A DNA stretch of 64,000 nucleotides from Penelope pileata (GCA_013396635.1 WBMW01005074.1:1602953-1666952), one strand, 5' to 3'. Numbered from the stretch's first letter, positions 38,849-52,508 are shown. Numbers and translations are program-made. The notes: generated by a model not told the origin, from the sequence alone.

Positions 38849-40490
38849 AACCCAGAGTTTAATAAGGCCATGGTTGACTTCTTGGTAATTAGCAGACCTG
38901 ATTTTGCCTGGGTTAGAGAATTTTTCTGAACGTGTGCGCTAAATTTTCTGCTTGATGCCATGTGACTGGCTTTAAAAAGTGAGCAAAGTTACCCTTCTCT
39001 CTCTTGAATCTGCCTGTGAATTGCAGAAGACAGCCAGTAGGTATTTTTGCTGGGGATTTAGAAAAAAAAAAAAAAGCCAACACTGCACAGAGTATCTCTG
39101 TTCCCTCCCACTGCAAGGTTTATTGATGCTGTCTGCAGATTTGTGTTTGCTTTACTGCTGGTAGTTAGAGCTGGTGATCAAAGGCTAGTGTAGCCGAACC
39201 CGTGAAGGGACGTAATTGGTTGGACTCTTTGAGTCCTCTGTAACAATACTCAGTTCTGTTGTGTTAGGCAGGGCTCCACAAAGTATAAAACATTGTATGA
39301 TTGCCGGGGCAGTTGGTCAAATGTTTTGTTCTTGTCTCAATTCCTTTCATACAGGAAACCAATATAGCTGGGAGCCCAGGGATGAAAGCTTTAAACCTGG
39401 AGGGTGCCTGGTACTTCCTGAGAACCTCACAGGGGAAACATTCAGTCCCGAAACAGCTTCGCTGACAGATATGTTTTTATAGCCTATTATTTTCTCTCCT
39501 CGTTCTTTGTTTCATTTGAATATAATAGGCTCTTTATTTTTAACTGCTCATCTGTTCCTGCTGTTTATATCCTCACCCCCAAATCATAATTCTCTGGTTA
39601 TTTTCTTTTTTTCCTTTTTTGACATCACATTTGGTTACTAACATATGTGCTACAATGCCTGTATAGAAGGGACATTGTTTATTTTTTGAGTAATACATTT
39701 TCCATTTTCCTTTCTGTCTTTTCAAAAGAATCCCATATTTCAATTTGAACCAAACGATTGTAGTCCTATTTATAGATTTTGAATTTTGGCAGTGATGTGT
39801 GTTATGTGGTTGTATGACTCTATGAGAGAAAAAAAGCTGGAGTTGCTGATGAATATGTAAAAATATTTTTCTGCTTGTTTCTTTAATGCATGAGATGGAG
39901 AAAAGACTTCTGGTGCAGCTCCTTGTGGGTACGGCTGTTGTGTTCTCAGGGGACCATTCCAGAGTCTCAGGAGAGGAGCTGCACCTGTGTCCTTGAGCTA
40001 CTGATGCAATTTTACAGTGGATTCAAAAATGGTCAGGCTGAAATGCTAATTAAACAAATCTCACAGAGTGGTTCCACTGCCTGGCAATGGGTAAATGCAC
40101 AATATGAGGCCCATGTTTTGGTCTTCTCTACCAAAATCATCTGTTTAGTCATTTAAATAGAACAGATGCATAACTTTCTGGCAGGATCATTTTTAATTTG
40201 TACAAATACACCATGTAGGGTGGTTGTTTTCAGCTTATACTTGCCTGATACTTGCATTCATCGTATAAAATCAATTTCAGGGTGCTGTCTGTGAGAGCCA
40301 GACTGCTCTCTTACTGCCCCTGCACAACCCCATGTCTTCCAGCCCCAGGGGACGAAGTGGCAGTGTTTGCCCAACCACCCTGTGCCCGCAGGCGGCTCTG
40401 CACAGTGCCAGGTCAGCATGACATGAATGCACCACCTCTGATCTTTGTAGCACACCTCATTACAAGTTCCTGCCCTGTGGAAGCAAAGCA
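38849..40490. other. Unique non-coding sequence
   Basis: No gene or repeat was identified, apart from an A run at 39061-39074. Confidence 0.55.
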
Positions 40491-40625
40491 GGCTGGGGAG
40501 CCGGAGTCAGGCTTCGCTCTCCCTGCTGCCACTGACTCTGAACGACTTCTGGACAAATTTTTCAATCAAGTTTTTAGTTTACCCATCTATAAGGTAGTAG
40601 CTGCAGTGCCTGCCTCCAGGAGTGT
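40491..40625 (+). repeat. MIR-like SINE remnant, plus orientation
   Basis: ctggggagccggagtcaggc, ctgctgccactgactctga, a caatcaagtttttagtttac stretch, ccatctataa and cagtgcctgcctc follow the MIR order: a 5' half with ggagtcaggagacctgg and ctgccactgac, then caagtcactt, tcagtttcc, ccatctgtaa and tacctgcctc. The 143-codon frame at 40252-40683 runs through it and is therefore not a gene. Confidence 0.6.
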
Positions 40626-41060
40626 CTGCAAACAGAACTGGTGGGAAAAAGGATTTTTGACGCAGAAAGCCTGTAGAGATTAAAATGTTATACATATGTG
40701 CATATAACTATTTAGCATAGAACATAACTTTATGCATGTATGTAAATATGTAAATTCAGCCTCCTTTTTAATCATAATGAAAACCGAAATAATTAAAATA
40801 TTCATTACTGAATGTTACCTCTTCTCCAAGTCTGTTAAGGTTCAGTCATGATGCATCTCACTGAGGCAGCTAAATGTTTCTTTTGGGGTTTTGCTATTCT
40901 GTGGAATTTTTTTTTTCTTTTTTTCTTTTTTTTAAATATATATGAAATGGGATTTGCTGCTCTAAAGCTGTTTCAGGAATGCCTTTCTGTTGCATAACTT
41001 AATGTAGTACCTGGAAATTATTTTAAGCTGCTTGCAAAAGAACAGCCAGGGATATATGAC
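40626..41060. other. AT-rich sequence with a T-rich tract
   Basis: A T-rich tract broken by single C bases lies at 40907-40933, followed by a short AT alternation. No gene was seen. Confidence 0.6.
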
Positions 41061-41081
41061 ATTATAATTATTAATTATAAT
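41061..41081. repeat. Perfect 9-bp inverted repeat in AT-rich DNA
   Basis: attataatt and aattataat flank a 3-base spacer, inside a longer run of TTA/AAT repeats to about 41104. It has cruciform potential, but the low complexity makes chance formation likely. Confidence 0.8.
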
Positions 41082-42370
41082 GCAATTAATAATTATTATT
41101 ATGATTACTTAACTATTTTAACTGTGCCATTATCTTTGTATGTACTTCCCTTCTTGCAGATTGATCACCTTAATTTTGGTATGTCTGTTTGCATGTACTT
41201 AGCACCTATTAAAATGAAACCTAAAGTGCATTCTCAAACAAATTAGAAACTGATTTGTATGTTTTGAGGCCATCTCTGTGGGAGTGGACTAGCATTTTTC
41301 AAATCCCTGCGCTGATGTAGCTTGGACTTCATGTTATGTCATTTTTCCCAGACCTTTGACAGAAAATGCTCCCTCTATTCTTGGTATTTTGACCATTACT
41401 GGAAATGGTCTAATGATTAACTCTTGGAGCAATGGGGAAACGAGCATATACCATCACCCGGATATACTGAATTCTGTCAGCACTTGAAAGAAATGAACCT
41501 CTAGAAGTTTACAGACCGGCATATTTTGTAGCTGGATAATGTAGTTTGATTTTCATGTTCCAGTCACTTTTCACAACCCCCTAGGCAATTAGACACCCAA
41601 TGGATAGACGTCTGCATGCAAGTCGCCACAGGAAATGTCTGCAGTACTGAGTAAATTACAGATACTGTTTTAGAGAGAGCTAAAAATGATCTTTCTCCAA
41701 ATTAAGTAATAACCTGAACGGATAAAACAGCCTATGGAATTGGTCTCAAAAATCCATTGAGATTAAGTTTGAACCTCACTTTGCTGAAGTCCTACATCCC
41801 TCACAAGGTCCTGTCTACACATGAAAGATGAGTCGAGTTTTGTGCTTTTTTCTCTTTTTCTTCCCTGGCTCTGTAATGGGGTCATCTGAGGCAGTCGCTG
41901 CTCATGCTCACCCAGATGAGCTGTGCAGCCATTGTGTTCCTTGCTGCCTCAGCATTTTCAGCAGCGTGTCCCCACAGAAGTGGCCTAGGTCTGCTGAGCT
42001 GCCCAGTCTGAGCCTGTTGGCATAGTTGAGGCTCTGAAGTATTGTGCAGCTCTTCTTCTCCCTCAGATAAGGCAGGGGCCTTGCTAGCTCTGTTTATTCT
42101 GCTATCTCCTGGGCAGTTTTCCCATTCTGCTTCAACTGCACAGCCTATTATGGATAGGTTGCAAAACTTTCCCTTTTGCTCTCAGATTGAGATCTGCATT
42201 GCTGGGGAAGGACAGCTGAGGCTTTGGCATTTAGGAGACCTGAGCAGATATTTATTTTTTATTTTTTTTCCAATCTTCTTCTTCCTCCCTTATGCGAGCT
42301 ATAAAGAGAAGTAATAATATTTGGCTGCCTCACTGGTTCATCTCTTAGTGTTTATAGGAGGTTTTGAGGT
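41082..42370. other. Unique non-coding sequence
   Basis: Two frames on the plus strand (41828-42025 and 42042-42314) have no recognisable domain. Nothing else was seen. Confidence 0.5.
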
Positions 42371-42428
42371 ACGTATAGGAACGTATAGGAATATATCTTT
42401 AGATATAGGATAGGAATATATCTTTAGA
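42371..42428 (+). repeat. Compound tandem repeat
   Basis: acgtatagga occurs twice in tandem (42371-42390). Overlapping its end, taggaatatatctttaga is present at 42386-42403 and again at 42411-42428 (period 25, 18 identical bases). The arrangement suggests recent slippage or local duplication. Confidence 0.9.
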
Positions 42429-45096
42429 AAGTAAAGCGCTCTTGGTAGCCGTAGTGTGATGTTGTAATGACATCTGAATCTCTCAACGTTTAAACACAAG
42501 TCTTTAAGTTTTCTTCACCTCAGAAGTGGAATCACTTCTAATATCTTAACTAGAACTTGCTGTATGCCAGTTACATACCAGTTATCCATGCCTTTTAGAG
42601 GCTAAAGAACAACAAAAGAAAACCAATGGATGAAGGTCCTGGATCAGAGCTGATATTGGCCAGGTATTTCTTTCCTCCCTTCAGTTTGATAAGCTTTTCC
42701 CGTCCCTTCAGTCTGGTTGCTTTTATGTGGCTGTATCTATCACTATATGGTTGGGTTTTTTTTATTGCTGATAATAGCTTATTGAGACTTGAGGAACTTT
42801 ATTTGCTTAACCTTGGATCTCTGTGAGAGAAGCTGGTCACTTTGAACCTTTTAGTCTCCTGCTTTTAGAAGTGTTGAAAGAAGCAACTCTAAATTAGGGC
42901 TTTTATTGCAATTTTAAACGCACAAATAGATGCCTTCATTCTTACAATCAACATCAAAAGGCTAGAGAGTCTGGAGTATATCAACCATATATTGGTCATT
43001 CACCATTAATCAACTTACACGTGCCTATCTCTCCATCAGGACCTCTCTCCTTCAAATGTGTTCACTCAGACATGCTGCTGGAGAATTACAAAGCTGGGAG
43101 GAATCCCAATAGTCCCCACTTGTTATACCCTCTCAGTAAGGACAACTTGGCCTCCTGACATTCTTTGATATGAGTGCTGTATTCTGTCACGCAGATGAGT
43201 CTCTGTGCTTATTTGTATGCGACAGTCATTATACTTCAACCATGGAGTTTGGATTTTCAGTTCTGTTCTTCTCATGAAGATTGCTTAAAATAACAGATGC
43301 TAACCGTTGCAGACAGATTAGTTAATTTTATAACTGGCAAAACAATAAAGTAATAAACATCAAAGCACTTAGATCCGAGGTTCAAGAATCTGAAGAAGGG
43401 ACAAATACTGAAATGTTTGACAATTAATTTCCAACTCCTGTCTCTATGTGTAATTTGTGTGCTGTGATCCTTCCTTCTTGTGTAGTACAGCCTGTGCGTC
43501 ATCAGTGCTTAACTCCAATGTGAGTGTTGTGCAATTTGTTTGGGCTTGCATTTTACTAGTCAATATATTGGTTTTTGTTAGTGCTCATGTTCCATAAAGT
43601 GAATTCTTTGCATGAGAAATATAGCAAAGAAACATATTGCTTTAGAGAGAGAATGTTCTTGTTCATGTGCATAGGTATTATTTAACACAGCTTATATATA
43701 CTGGCCTCCATGCCTTTTTTGTGTTTGCTAAAATACAATTTGATTGCATGTGTAAAACACAAGATAACTATTTCAGAAGTATGTCTCTATGAAAAGCACT
43801 GGAGTTAAAACATACTTTCCTATTCTGCCCATTTTGATGTTTTCTCTCAGACCAACTATTATTACTTTTATGCGCTACGGAAGAGCCCACTCCTCATATA
43901 AATGTGTAGTGATAAGCAAACTTGGACTGAAAAGCTTATGTTAATGCACAGGAGCTCGTATTCTCGCTAGACAGGACAATTATGCAGAAAAGGAAAAATT
44001 GGTAGATCACATGATCTGCAGTCATTATGTATGAAATACAGAGATTAGTTCAGATTTCCCAAATTCCAATCAGTATTTTAATCAAAGAGCGTCTTTCCTC
44101 TGTTATTTCCTTCTCTCTTGCTCTTCCTCGTCTCAGATGCACACTTTATTGTGATAGTCCCAGTAAAAATGCACAACATAAAGATAATATATGGAATGTC
44201 TGGTGGGAAAATGTGAACTATCTCTTGTTTTTTCTGTCAGCGGTCTGTATGGAGGCAGAGGGGGCAGAAGCCACTGGGTGCTTTGACTTGGGAGTGCAGC
44301 TGAGTAGATCTAGTGGCTCACTTTTGAGAAAAGGGACCTTTTCTCCCTTTCCCTGCTGCTAGCTCTGGCATACGCAGAACATCTTAAGCTTCGCTGGTAT
44401 GACAGGAGAGCCTGGGTAGGGGTTTTTTTGGCAGATTATTGAATCAAGCCATTAAGGTGATGGGGTCGACAAGTGCCAAGACCAATTCAAGAAAAGCCTA
44501 GAGAATTTCCTGTGTGCAAACCTTTTGGATCCACATTTTTGCCTTAATTTGTCTCTGGAAACAACTAGGAACAAATTGAGAGAAATCGTTCCATTGTTCC
44601 ATAACTGTGGCACAAATGTTCTGTAATTTTGCTGTTATTCACTAGATATAGATCACTGTTTTTCTTGTCTCCTATAGTCTCCTTTATGTTGTGGGATTAT
44701 CTAATGATGAGATCTTCAAAGGAGAGAAACAATATTCTTACGCACATGGAAGGACTTCCATTGTTTCCCCTGCTGCTCCTTTGGCTTGATGCCATATTCA
44801 AGGAGTAATTGTAGGAAATCAGTGCTCCTCTTCCTAAACATAAACTAGGCTGAACTGCATTCTTCCTGTCTGCTATTGTTAGCAGGAACATTAGAAAACT
44901 GTGTAGCAAGGCAGTCATGGAAGAGAAAAAAAATAGGACAATTTCCATTTTTTCACAGCTATCAAATGTGTACCTTTTCACCTGCCGAAAATAGGATCAA
45001 TTGCACTACAAATTATATCAAATAATGAAATGAGCCTTCTTCTGGAAATTATTTTCAATAAAATTATATGGTGAAGTAAAGCAAACTGGTTTAGAT
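42429..45096. other. Unique AT-rich non-coding sequence
   Basis: No gene or repeat family was identified. The frame at 44027-44362 has no recognisable motif. Confidence 0.55.
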
Positions 45097-45147
45097 TCTT
45101 TTTTGTTGTTTTTTTTGTGGGTTTTTTTGTTTTGTTTTTGTTTTTTC
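45097..45147 (+). repeat. T-rich (TTTTG)n-like low-complexity tract
   Basis: T runs are interrupted by single G or GG in an irregular TTTTG/TTTG pattern. Confidence 0.9.
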
Positions 45148-48100
45148 CCTCTCAGCAATGACATTCTGTTTCAGACAAGCATAAGCAAATGAACAGAGCA
45201 TTTGCATGTTTATTCAGTAAGTACTGTAAGAACTTTTTCAAACCTTTGTAGTCCTTTTGGCTAAGGCGATTATGTAAGTGTTGGTGAAGTGCAGTCAAAC
45301 TTAGAACCAGGTAAGCAGCTAGTATCTTGATGCTTCAGATGGAGATGTTAGCTGAAATTCTGAGCAAGAAAAAAAAAAAACCTTATATTTATTTGCAACC
45401 AAGAATTAGTACAGAGCATGTGTCAGGGAAATGCGTTAAATAGTTGAATACTAGCAAGAAGAATCTTACTGTAAATTTGTTCTCTTCGAGTCTAGATAGC
45501 TGGTATGAAGCTCTTTCTGCTGTAACAGTTTCTCCAATTACATGTCTTGTGAATTTTGTTATTTGTAATCTTCTTTTCAGTGCAACAAGTTTTCACAGAG
45601 GTCATAAAAAGTGTTATTCTAGGAGTAGTGTGAAATATTGCATGGAAATTCCTAGCATGAATGAAATAACTTAATTCTGTGTTTGGAATTGAGTTTAAGC
45701 TTTTGTTGTAGTTTAAAAGATGCTTCAAAAGTGATTTTCTGAGTAATTTTCTGAGCAATATATCTAGTTGCCAAATGTTTTGAAGATTGTCAACTTCTAA
45801 ATCATTTATCTTGTGACAGAATAGTAACATTTTTAAGTCTCGGATAACACTGATTTTAGCCCAAGAAGATAGGCATTCCAATTTTAAATTTCTATTCCTT
45901 TTTTTTTCCCCTGGCTTCTTATAAGGAAGAAGATTTATAAGGCATCCTTATAACGTGGAGGCGTGTATCATGAAATACAATGATTCAGAGGAGCATTTCA
46001 TCATTTCAATTAGGGTAAGAAAACTTTCTTTTAAAGGACAAAGATTATAAGTACTGTAGGAACATTTTTAGGTTAATGAGACATGAGTAAATGTAAGCTT
46101 TCCATGAAGAAGTGAATGAAGTGATTATATTTACTGTGGCAGAACATTTTATTAATATCTAGTACTGCTATCAAAAATGATCTTTCAGTAAGCTTTTTCT
46201 GCAGGTGACTTGAGGCCAATATGAATATCACAGTCAAAAGCAGAATCCTTTTCTGCATAGATGTGTCCAGGTTTGAGCCAAGTTTGAAACTGCAAGCCTT
46301 CTGCAAAAGAAATGGGAAGGCAAGGGTTTTTTTTGGTAAAAATAGTTCTTTAAATGTGAAATGTGAACTAAAGGCTTGTGTTATGACAAACTTTACTAAT
46401 GTATACGCTCAGTTCAAAAAACTGGATGAATTTGAGATAGATGCCCATCTTGAGAATGCATGTTTTCATGTCCTTATATTCTGTTGTTCTGTGTTGAAAA
46501 ATGGCTTTAAAAATAGAATGGAAAAGTGAAAGTAGGTTGAATTAACTAAGTGCTAATGCCAGCAAAACCTGTTGTAAATTTTGTCAAAGCAAAGAGTTTG
46601 ACAGGTTTTGGTCTAAAGAAATCAAGGCATAATTCGACCAAAAACATTTAAATTCGGTAAAAAGCATTGGAGCAGAATGTCTCTAGAATACTCTCGCCAT
46701 CATCAGCAATGTTTTATAATTGTGCTTGAGAGTCCAATTTTCAAGGAATCATTTGAAATATTCCCATAGCAAACCACGAGACTTTCTCATCACTTATGCT
46801 CTGGGGGTACCATTTGGCTTTTCTTGTATTGGTATCACAGAATGTGTCTTAGGGCCTAAGATAAATATTCAACAGTACTATAGGAGTAAGGAGTAAAATC
46901 CTGGACCAGCTGATGTCAGAGGTTCTAAGCTATACTTACTCTCCAGATTTTTTTGTTATTATTGTTGTTTTAGTGTCTTGAAGCATTGCTATACCTTCCC
47001 AGGTGGTTAAAATATCTGTAAACCGAGCTGAAAGAGCATTTGTTGGCATAGGATGAAGTCCCGTCCTTGGTTTCCTGGCCAATCTGCAAGAAACTGGAAG
47101 GGCAGCAAGAGGGCTGAAACATGCCACGATAAGTTCTTTGAGGCAAATGTGGTGCTTCCTGTGGTGCTAAAGTAACACCAGTTTTACAACCATGGGACAC
47201 ATGGAATTACTTGTGAAATCTTCCTGACATTGGAAGATTTCAACATTATGTAGGTCAAATTTGCATGAGAGCATGATTTATGTATGATGCCTGTTGTTTT
47301 AAAGCTGAGTGTAATGACTCGCCCATTGCCTGGCTGAGGGCTCTTTTTTAATGTTAAACACCCATGGAACTACGGTGGAAGCAGCCTCAGTTGGCCACTT
47401 TTTTTGTGAAAAGTGCATTACAATAGCACATTACTCATCCTTGCTTGATAAAAACAAGAAGGATGAATGAAAAAGCATAGCACAATGTAGAGCTCTCAAG
47501 GGCAGCTTATATTGAAAGACTTTCAAAGTGTGTTGGGGGGAAGACACTGCTGCTACTTGAAAGCCTCTTGGTTTTAGGTTTGGAAAAGTACAGACTCCTT
47601 GAGATTGCAGATCCTGTAGCAATGGTTGATTCAGCCCTTTATTCTTCAGAAGAAGAGAAACAAAATTCTGGCTTCTCAGTGGCATGGGGCGTTCTGATGA
47701 GCCCTTGGAAACAACAAAGTAGAAAAGGTCTGTCTGCTCTGTGTAAACATTCATAAGCATACAACATTTTCTAGATGAGGTGGGTTTTTGTATTAGTGTA
47801 GGTCACTGAATTCTTTCTTCACGACTGTGCCTTCCAGCATGTTGCACAGCACAGTTGCATTGCATGTGAACAGTGTTTGGAACACATGACAGACTCTTAA
47901 AGTAATAATGACCATTGGCACTACATTACATAAGTACTGTTAGTCTTTCTCTGTTTCAGGGTTCAATAAATGACAGTTTGCACTATTTAATCAATCCCGG
48001 AAATGCCAGATGTTAGGATCTGTTGGACTGTAGGCAGATCTCAGGAGATAGCAGAGATGATGACTCATGGAAGACTTTTGCTCATAAAACAGAGATGGTT

Positions 48101-49894
48101 TTATAGTCCCATAGTTGTTTGCAGAATAAATAGGAGCTCTTGGTGCAAAAGAATGATTTGAGCATCTGGCATGTTAGCTGGGCCAGCAGGTTGAGAATGT
48201 TACATTCTTCTACTTGCAGAAATGGAAGTCACTCAAATGTTAGCCAGCATTGCAGGAAAGTAGCAAGAATATGGCAGTGAAGAGGAGACTCTGTTCTGCC
48301 TACCAGGTGATGCTCACGAAGCTGATGGCACTGAGCTCACACCTGTAAGTTCAAGGAGTTAACACTTGGTTGTTCCTTCTCATATTGTTCATACAGCCTC
48401 TTTGGTTCTGTGGGCAAAATTTCATGGTAATAGTCACTTAAAACTGCCTCATGAATTCATTAGGATATCAGAAGTTCATTAACAATGTGAAGCACTTTTG
48501 CATGTAATATGATTTATAAGTTTGCTTTTTTCCATATGACTGTTTAATTATAATTTCAAGCTGTGATGTTTCACAAGAGAGAGAATCACCCTCTGCTGTT
48601 TGAGTCCCTGATTCTCTGCCTTTTATTTGGTTTCCCATTGAAACTTTGGGACAAATGCCCTGAGAAATGGTGCAACAGCCTTTCCACAGTTTTAGAGGCC
48701 CAGACAAAGCAATGGAGAGAACATGTAACATTCAACTAGGGAATCATGAGGAAGTCATTCAGTTATTGTTTTTTGTTTTCTGAGTAAAGTTACAATTGTA
48801 ATTAAATTAAGCTGCAGAACTTAGGCTTACGAGGTGTTCAACACCCTCTGCTCCTTCTGACGACAGTAGGACTGAAGAGTGGCAGCTCAGATTCTTTTTT
48901 TTCCCCCCTCTCCTCCCATGACTGTATACCACAGTGACATTTATTCCAAGCCTGAAGTGGCATTTAGGTTGAACATTTGGGATCTAAGTCTCTCTCTAAC
49001 CCTGCTTACAAGACTGTCTCCAAGAAATATTCCAAGGGTGTGAGGATGAGTTGCTGCTTCAAATGAGTGGAAAAGTTTTAAAGGCCTTTGTGTGTGTCAT
49101 AGGGATTCAGGGCTAGATTGGAGCTTTTTCACTCCAGTTTTACTATTGCTGGGTTGTCACTGTGCATGGTCTGTGTTTCTGTTACACTAAAATATAATTG
49201 ACTGTAAAGGAATTGTGACACATCTCACTTCTTCGGAGGTTACTTCTCTTTAAAGAGAAACAGTATTTAGTAAGTTACAAGTGATGTGTCCTAAAACACA
49301 AATTCCAAAATACGGATTAGATTTTGTGATATAAGATAATTTGTCTTATACCAAAAGAAACAATAAATTCACTTGTCTAATATTAGGCATTAAATTAAGA
49401 TTAACTTAAGATGACTTGATAAAAAGGAAGGAGTCTGAATACAACTTCAGAGGGCGAGGTTTTGTACTTTGCGTATGCTCTGTATACATTTTATTTTGGA
49501 CTGAATGACAGCGCAAAAGCAGATTTTAAGAATGTCGAGGGGAGAATGTCAAAATTCTGTTAGCATAGTTTTGAGAAGTCTCACTTGCATGTGTTCAGCG
49601 CATCAAAGTTAATATGCAATTGCCTCTGGAATGAAGTTGACAACAAAGGGAGCAATTAGGCAGTATCAGTGACATATTGTTTATGCATCTCACCCTAAAA
49701 GCCCATAAGGAGTCTGGTCTGAGGAACCCACTTGCAAGAAATGTCATGGATGCAATTTCTGTTTCAGAGGATTTCAAGGCGATGGGAAGGCTGGTGCTCA
49801 TTGAACAAGTTCCATAGGTGTGTGTATCACATGTTGTCTCCAGTGTTGTTGGAGGCACCTCTTTCCTCATTTTTATGCCTCTAGCACTGAAAAA
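45148..49894. other. Unique AT-rich non-coding sequence
   Basis: No gene is supported. A splice-like pair (acceptor ttcttctacttgcag ending at 48219, donor cctgtaagt with GT at 48345) brackets 125 bases with stops in all three frames. The frame at 46221-46529 has no recognisable family. Confidence 0.5.
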
Positions 49895-49913
49895 GGGGGG
49901 GAGGGGGAAGGGG
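49895..49913 (+). other. G-quadruplex candidate
   Basis: G-runs of 7, 5 and 4 bases are separated by one and two A bases. The first run can supply two tracts, so the G3+N1-7 rule is met. Confidence 0.55.
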
Positions 49914-51803
49914 ATAGAAAAAAAGTCTCTATTCTCACAGCTCTTTTTTACTGATGTTACCTTTCAGTCCTGATGCTCAGGAAGTTGCAGAATGACACTA
50001 TTGCTCAAAACTGGTTTTGTTCTTGGATTCATCCCCTACTTGGAAAGAGCTTTTAGATGAAGACGAAAACAACTATTTCTTCCACTAAAAATGAGTAAGA
50101 TGGAGTTAATTGATGATGCAGTCTGCTACAGAAATCAGCTTAATGGAATGTGTCTGAGTTTCTGTGTCCTGTGCAGAAATGAGAAACCAAGAAAAAAGTA
50201 GGTTTCAAACTATAGCGATCTGAATGCAGGAAATTGATTTCAAAGAATGACTGACATTTTTGGTGTGGATGAGGGCTTTTTTTTTTGCCTTTCTTTTTTT
50301 TTAAAATCCGAATTAAAATATGAGCATACTTGCAAAATAATTTAAATGTAATGAAACAAAATGTGGGACCAAAATCAAGTAGTCAGCAATGAAAGAACAA
50401 TTTGTGTTACAAATGCTTTCTAATAAAAGACTTCAGCATGGAAGATGGATCTTGTCCTGTTTGAAAGTACGTCTCTGCAAAATGCACAAAAATAGGCTCT
50501 CAGAATTTCAGTACTTTGACAAAGCTTTAAAAAGAGCTGAAAATGAAGAAATCCTTGCTCTAAACTTCAGTGACTTGGGAAATCTGGGGACAACTGACAT
50601 TAGCATCAATGCTAGTATTCAGCTGACATCCTTGTTCAGTGTATCTTTTTCAGTGCAACTGGCAAGAGACAAAGGCTATTGTGACTGAAACTTTGAAAGT
50701 AATATTTAAGTGAATTGATGTGCTCATTGGGAAACTGCAAATCAATTTTATGTGTTCTCTTTTTTTCTTTATTAAGGTTCTTGAAGGGATGCTCTTTGCG
50801 TTCAACAAATCTTTACAAATAAGTACTTAGTGGCTTGCAAACTTCAGCTTTCTGCTGGGTGGTATCAGTGATGGAATCTTTCCCTTAAATCTCAGCATTC
50901 TCCACCTACACTTTCAGGAAAAAATGTAGCATTGGATGTTGTTTGACTTGTGCTGAAGGTAGGAATCATCCTTTTTACTGAAGTCTGAAACATTGATCAG
51001 TTTTACTTAAGGACTTGAATCAGGAAAAAATAGCATTTCAGTGGATTGCTTCCCCCCTGCTTCCAAAAATACTTACACACAGTACTTGTGGAAATGAAAT
51101 GGAGAAAAATGCGAACATTTCAAAGGGAAAGCAATTAACTGCTTGTTCAGGGAGATGTAATTAATCATTATTCTCTGCTTGGGGCTCACAAGGAAGAGGG
51201 AGAAACCAGGATGCGAACTCTGAAGAGTTAATCACAGCACTGAGACCAATTTGTCTATTGTTTCTCTATTAATATCGTTCACCAACTTACCACTCATCAC
51301 CTTTCCCAAGCAGTCTCCCTATAGCAACAACTGGCGCCGTAGACAAGCTAGATGCAATCTCATCTCTGTTTTCTTTTCATAAATGTTTGAAAGTTTGTTA
51401 AAAAGAGAAAGAAAGTGGGAGAAAAACATTTATATTGTAGAAGCTACTTTAGAAAAGGGAACTCTGTTTTTCTGTAATACTCTCTGCTGATGAGCCTCCA
51501 TATTTTTGTGGTATGATTTAATTTCCTTAAAGGAGTTGTTCTGTGTCATTGGAATGATCCTAGATTACCTTCGCAGCAATCTTGTTGATCCTGAGCTTGT
51601 ATTCTGAATATTGAAAGCATGCTCTCAGAGATCTAGGTACATCATTGGCCTCAGTTCCTTTCCACCTTTAGTTCGTGGCTAATTTTAATTTTTCTATTTA
51701 ATTCTGTAACACAGTTTTTTTCAGTGACATATCTGCACATAACTGCTACATGTATGATGTTTATCTGTCTGCAGCATGATGGAACGAATGCATGGGCCGC
51801 TTG
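49914..51803. other. Unique AT-rich non-coding sequence
   Basis: The 99-codon frame at 50389-50688 has a Lys- and Leu-rich composition and no recognisable domain. A T-rich stretch lies at about 50278-50302. No gene was seen. Confidence 0.5.
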
Positions 51804-51818
51804 TTTTTTTTTTTTTTN
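51804..51818 (+). repeat. T14 run with an unresolved base
   Basis: Fourteen T are followed by N at 51818, the same arrangement as at 16603-16617. The length is uncertain. Confidence 0.95.
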
Positions 51819-52508
51819 CTCAAAGTCCATAAATTTAAATCAATCCTTTACTAGGTAAAGCCTTTCTTTTTCCTTAAAAAGAAATCCATCTTTTTTTTTT
51901 CCTTTTTTGGTCTCTAAGCACCCTTCAGTTCTAGCTTACTTAAAAAGATGGAAAGCATTATTCTTTCTTTACATGGAAAATAAGCTTTATTTAAATGTAG
52001 TTTATTTCTGTAAAAACAAAACAACCCTACCCCGAAACCCAAACCCATAAAAACAAAAAGTCTCCGCAAGAGTGAGTAGCTCGTATCTATTTTCTTGCAG
52101 TTCAACCTGAGATGAACATAAGGTGCCGACTCCTCTTATCATTATAGCAGATTTCTGGTTTTTTTACAGGCATGAAAAATTGCTTTATTTATGAGTTACT
52201 TATTTTTCTTTTGGTGCATCTTTTTCTAAATTGTGAAATATTTAATAAGCTGCACAGATTGGGCTGCCATATTGTGGGTGAGTCCGGGTAGAAAGTCTGG
52301 AGTCTGGTCACATGAAGTAGTCATCCTTCTACATTCAAGCACTGAACTGCAGCAAAGGTTAGCCAAAACAGGTTTAAAATAGTTATTCTTCTGCAGGAGC
52401 AATTGCTGTAGTTGTTTCAACATTACATGGTCACAAATAGAAAGGAGATCAGTTCAGCAATTGGTAATTGTTGCTGTCAATCATTTCTCAGCGTGCAGCC
52501 TTGCATGA
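51819..52508. other. T-rich non-coding sequence
   Basis: Further T-rich tracts lie at about 51890-51908. No gene was seen. Confidence 0.55.

Noticed and set aside
40252..40683. 143-codon open frame on the plus strand
   Set aside because: It runs through a MIR-like SINE remnant and has no recognisable domain.
41147..41180. Micro-exon between ttcccttcttgcag and gtatgt
   Set aside because: Only about 19 bases would be included and no neighbouring exons exist; probably chance.
48220..48344. Internal coding exon bracketed by splice-like sites
   Set aside because: All three frames contain stops; the motif pair is weak evidence on its own.
52020..52060. Interstitial telomeric repeat (acccaaaccc-like stretch)
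   Set aside because: The units are irregular and do not repeat TTAGGG/CCCTAA; it is C/A-rich low-complexity sequence.
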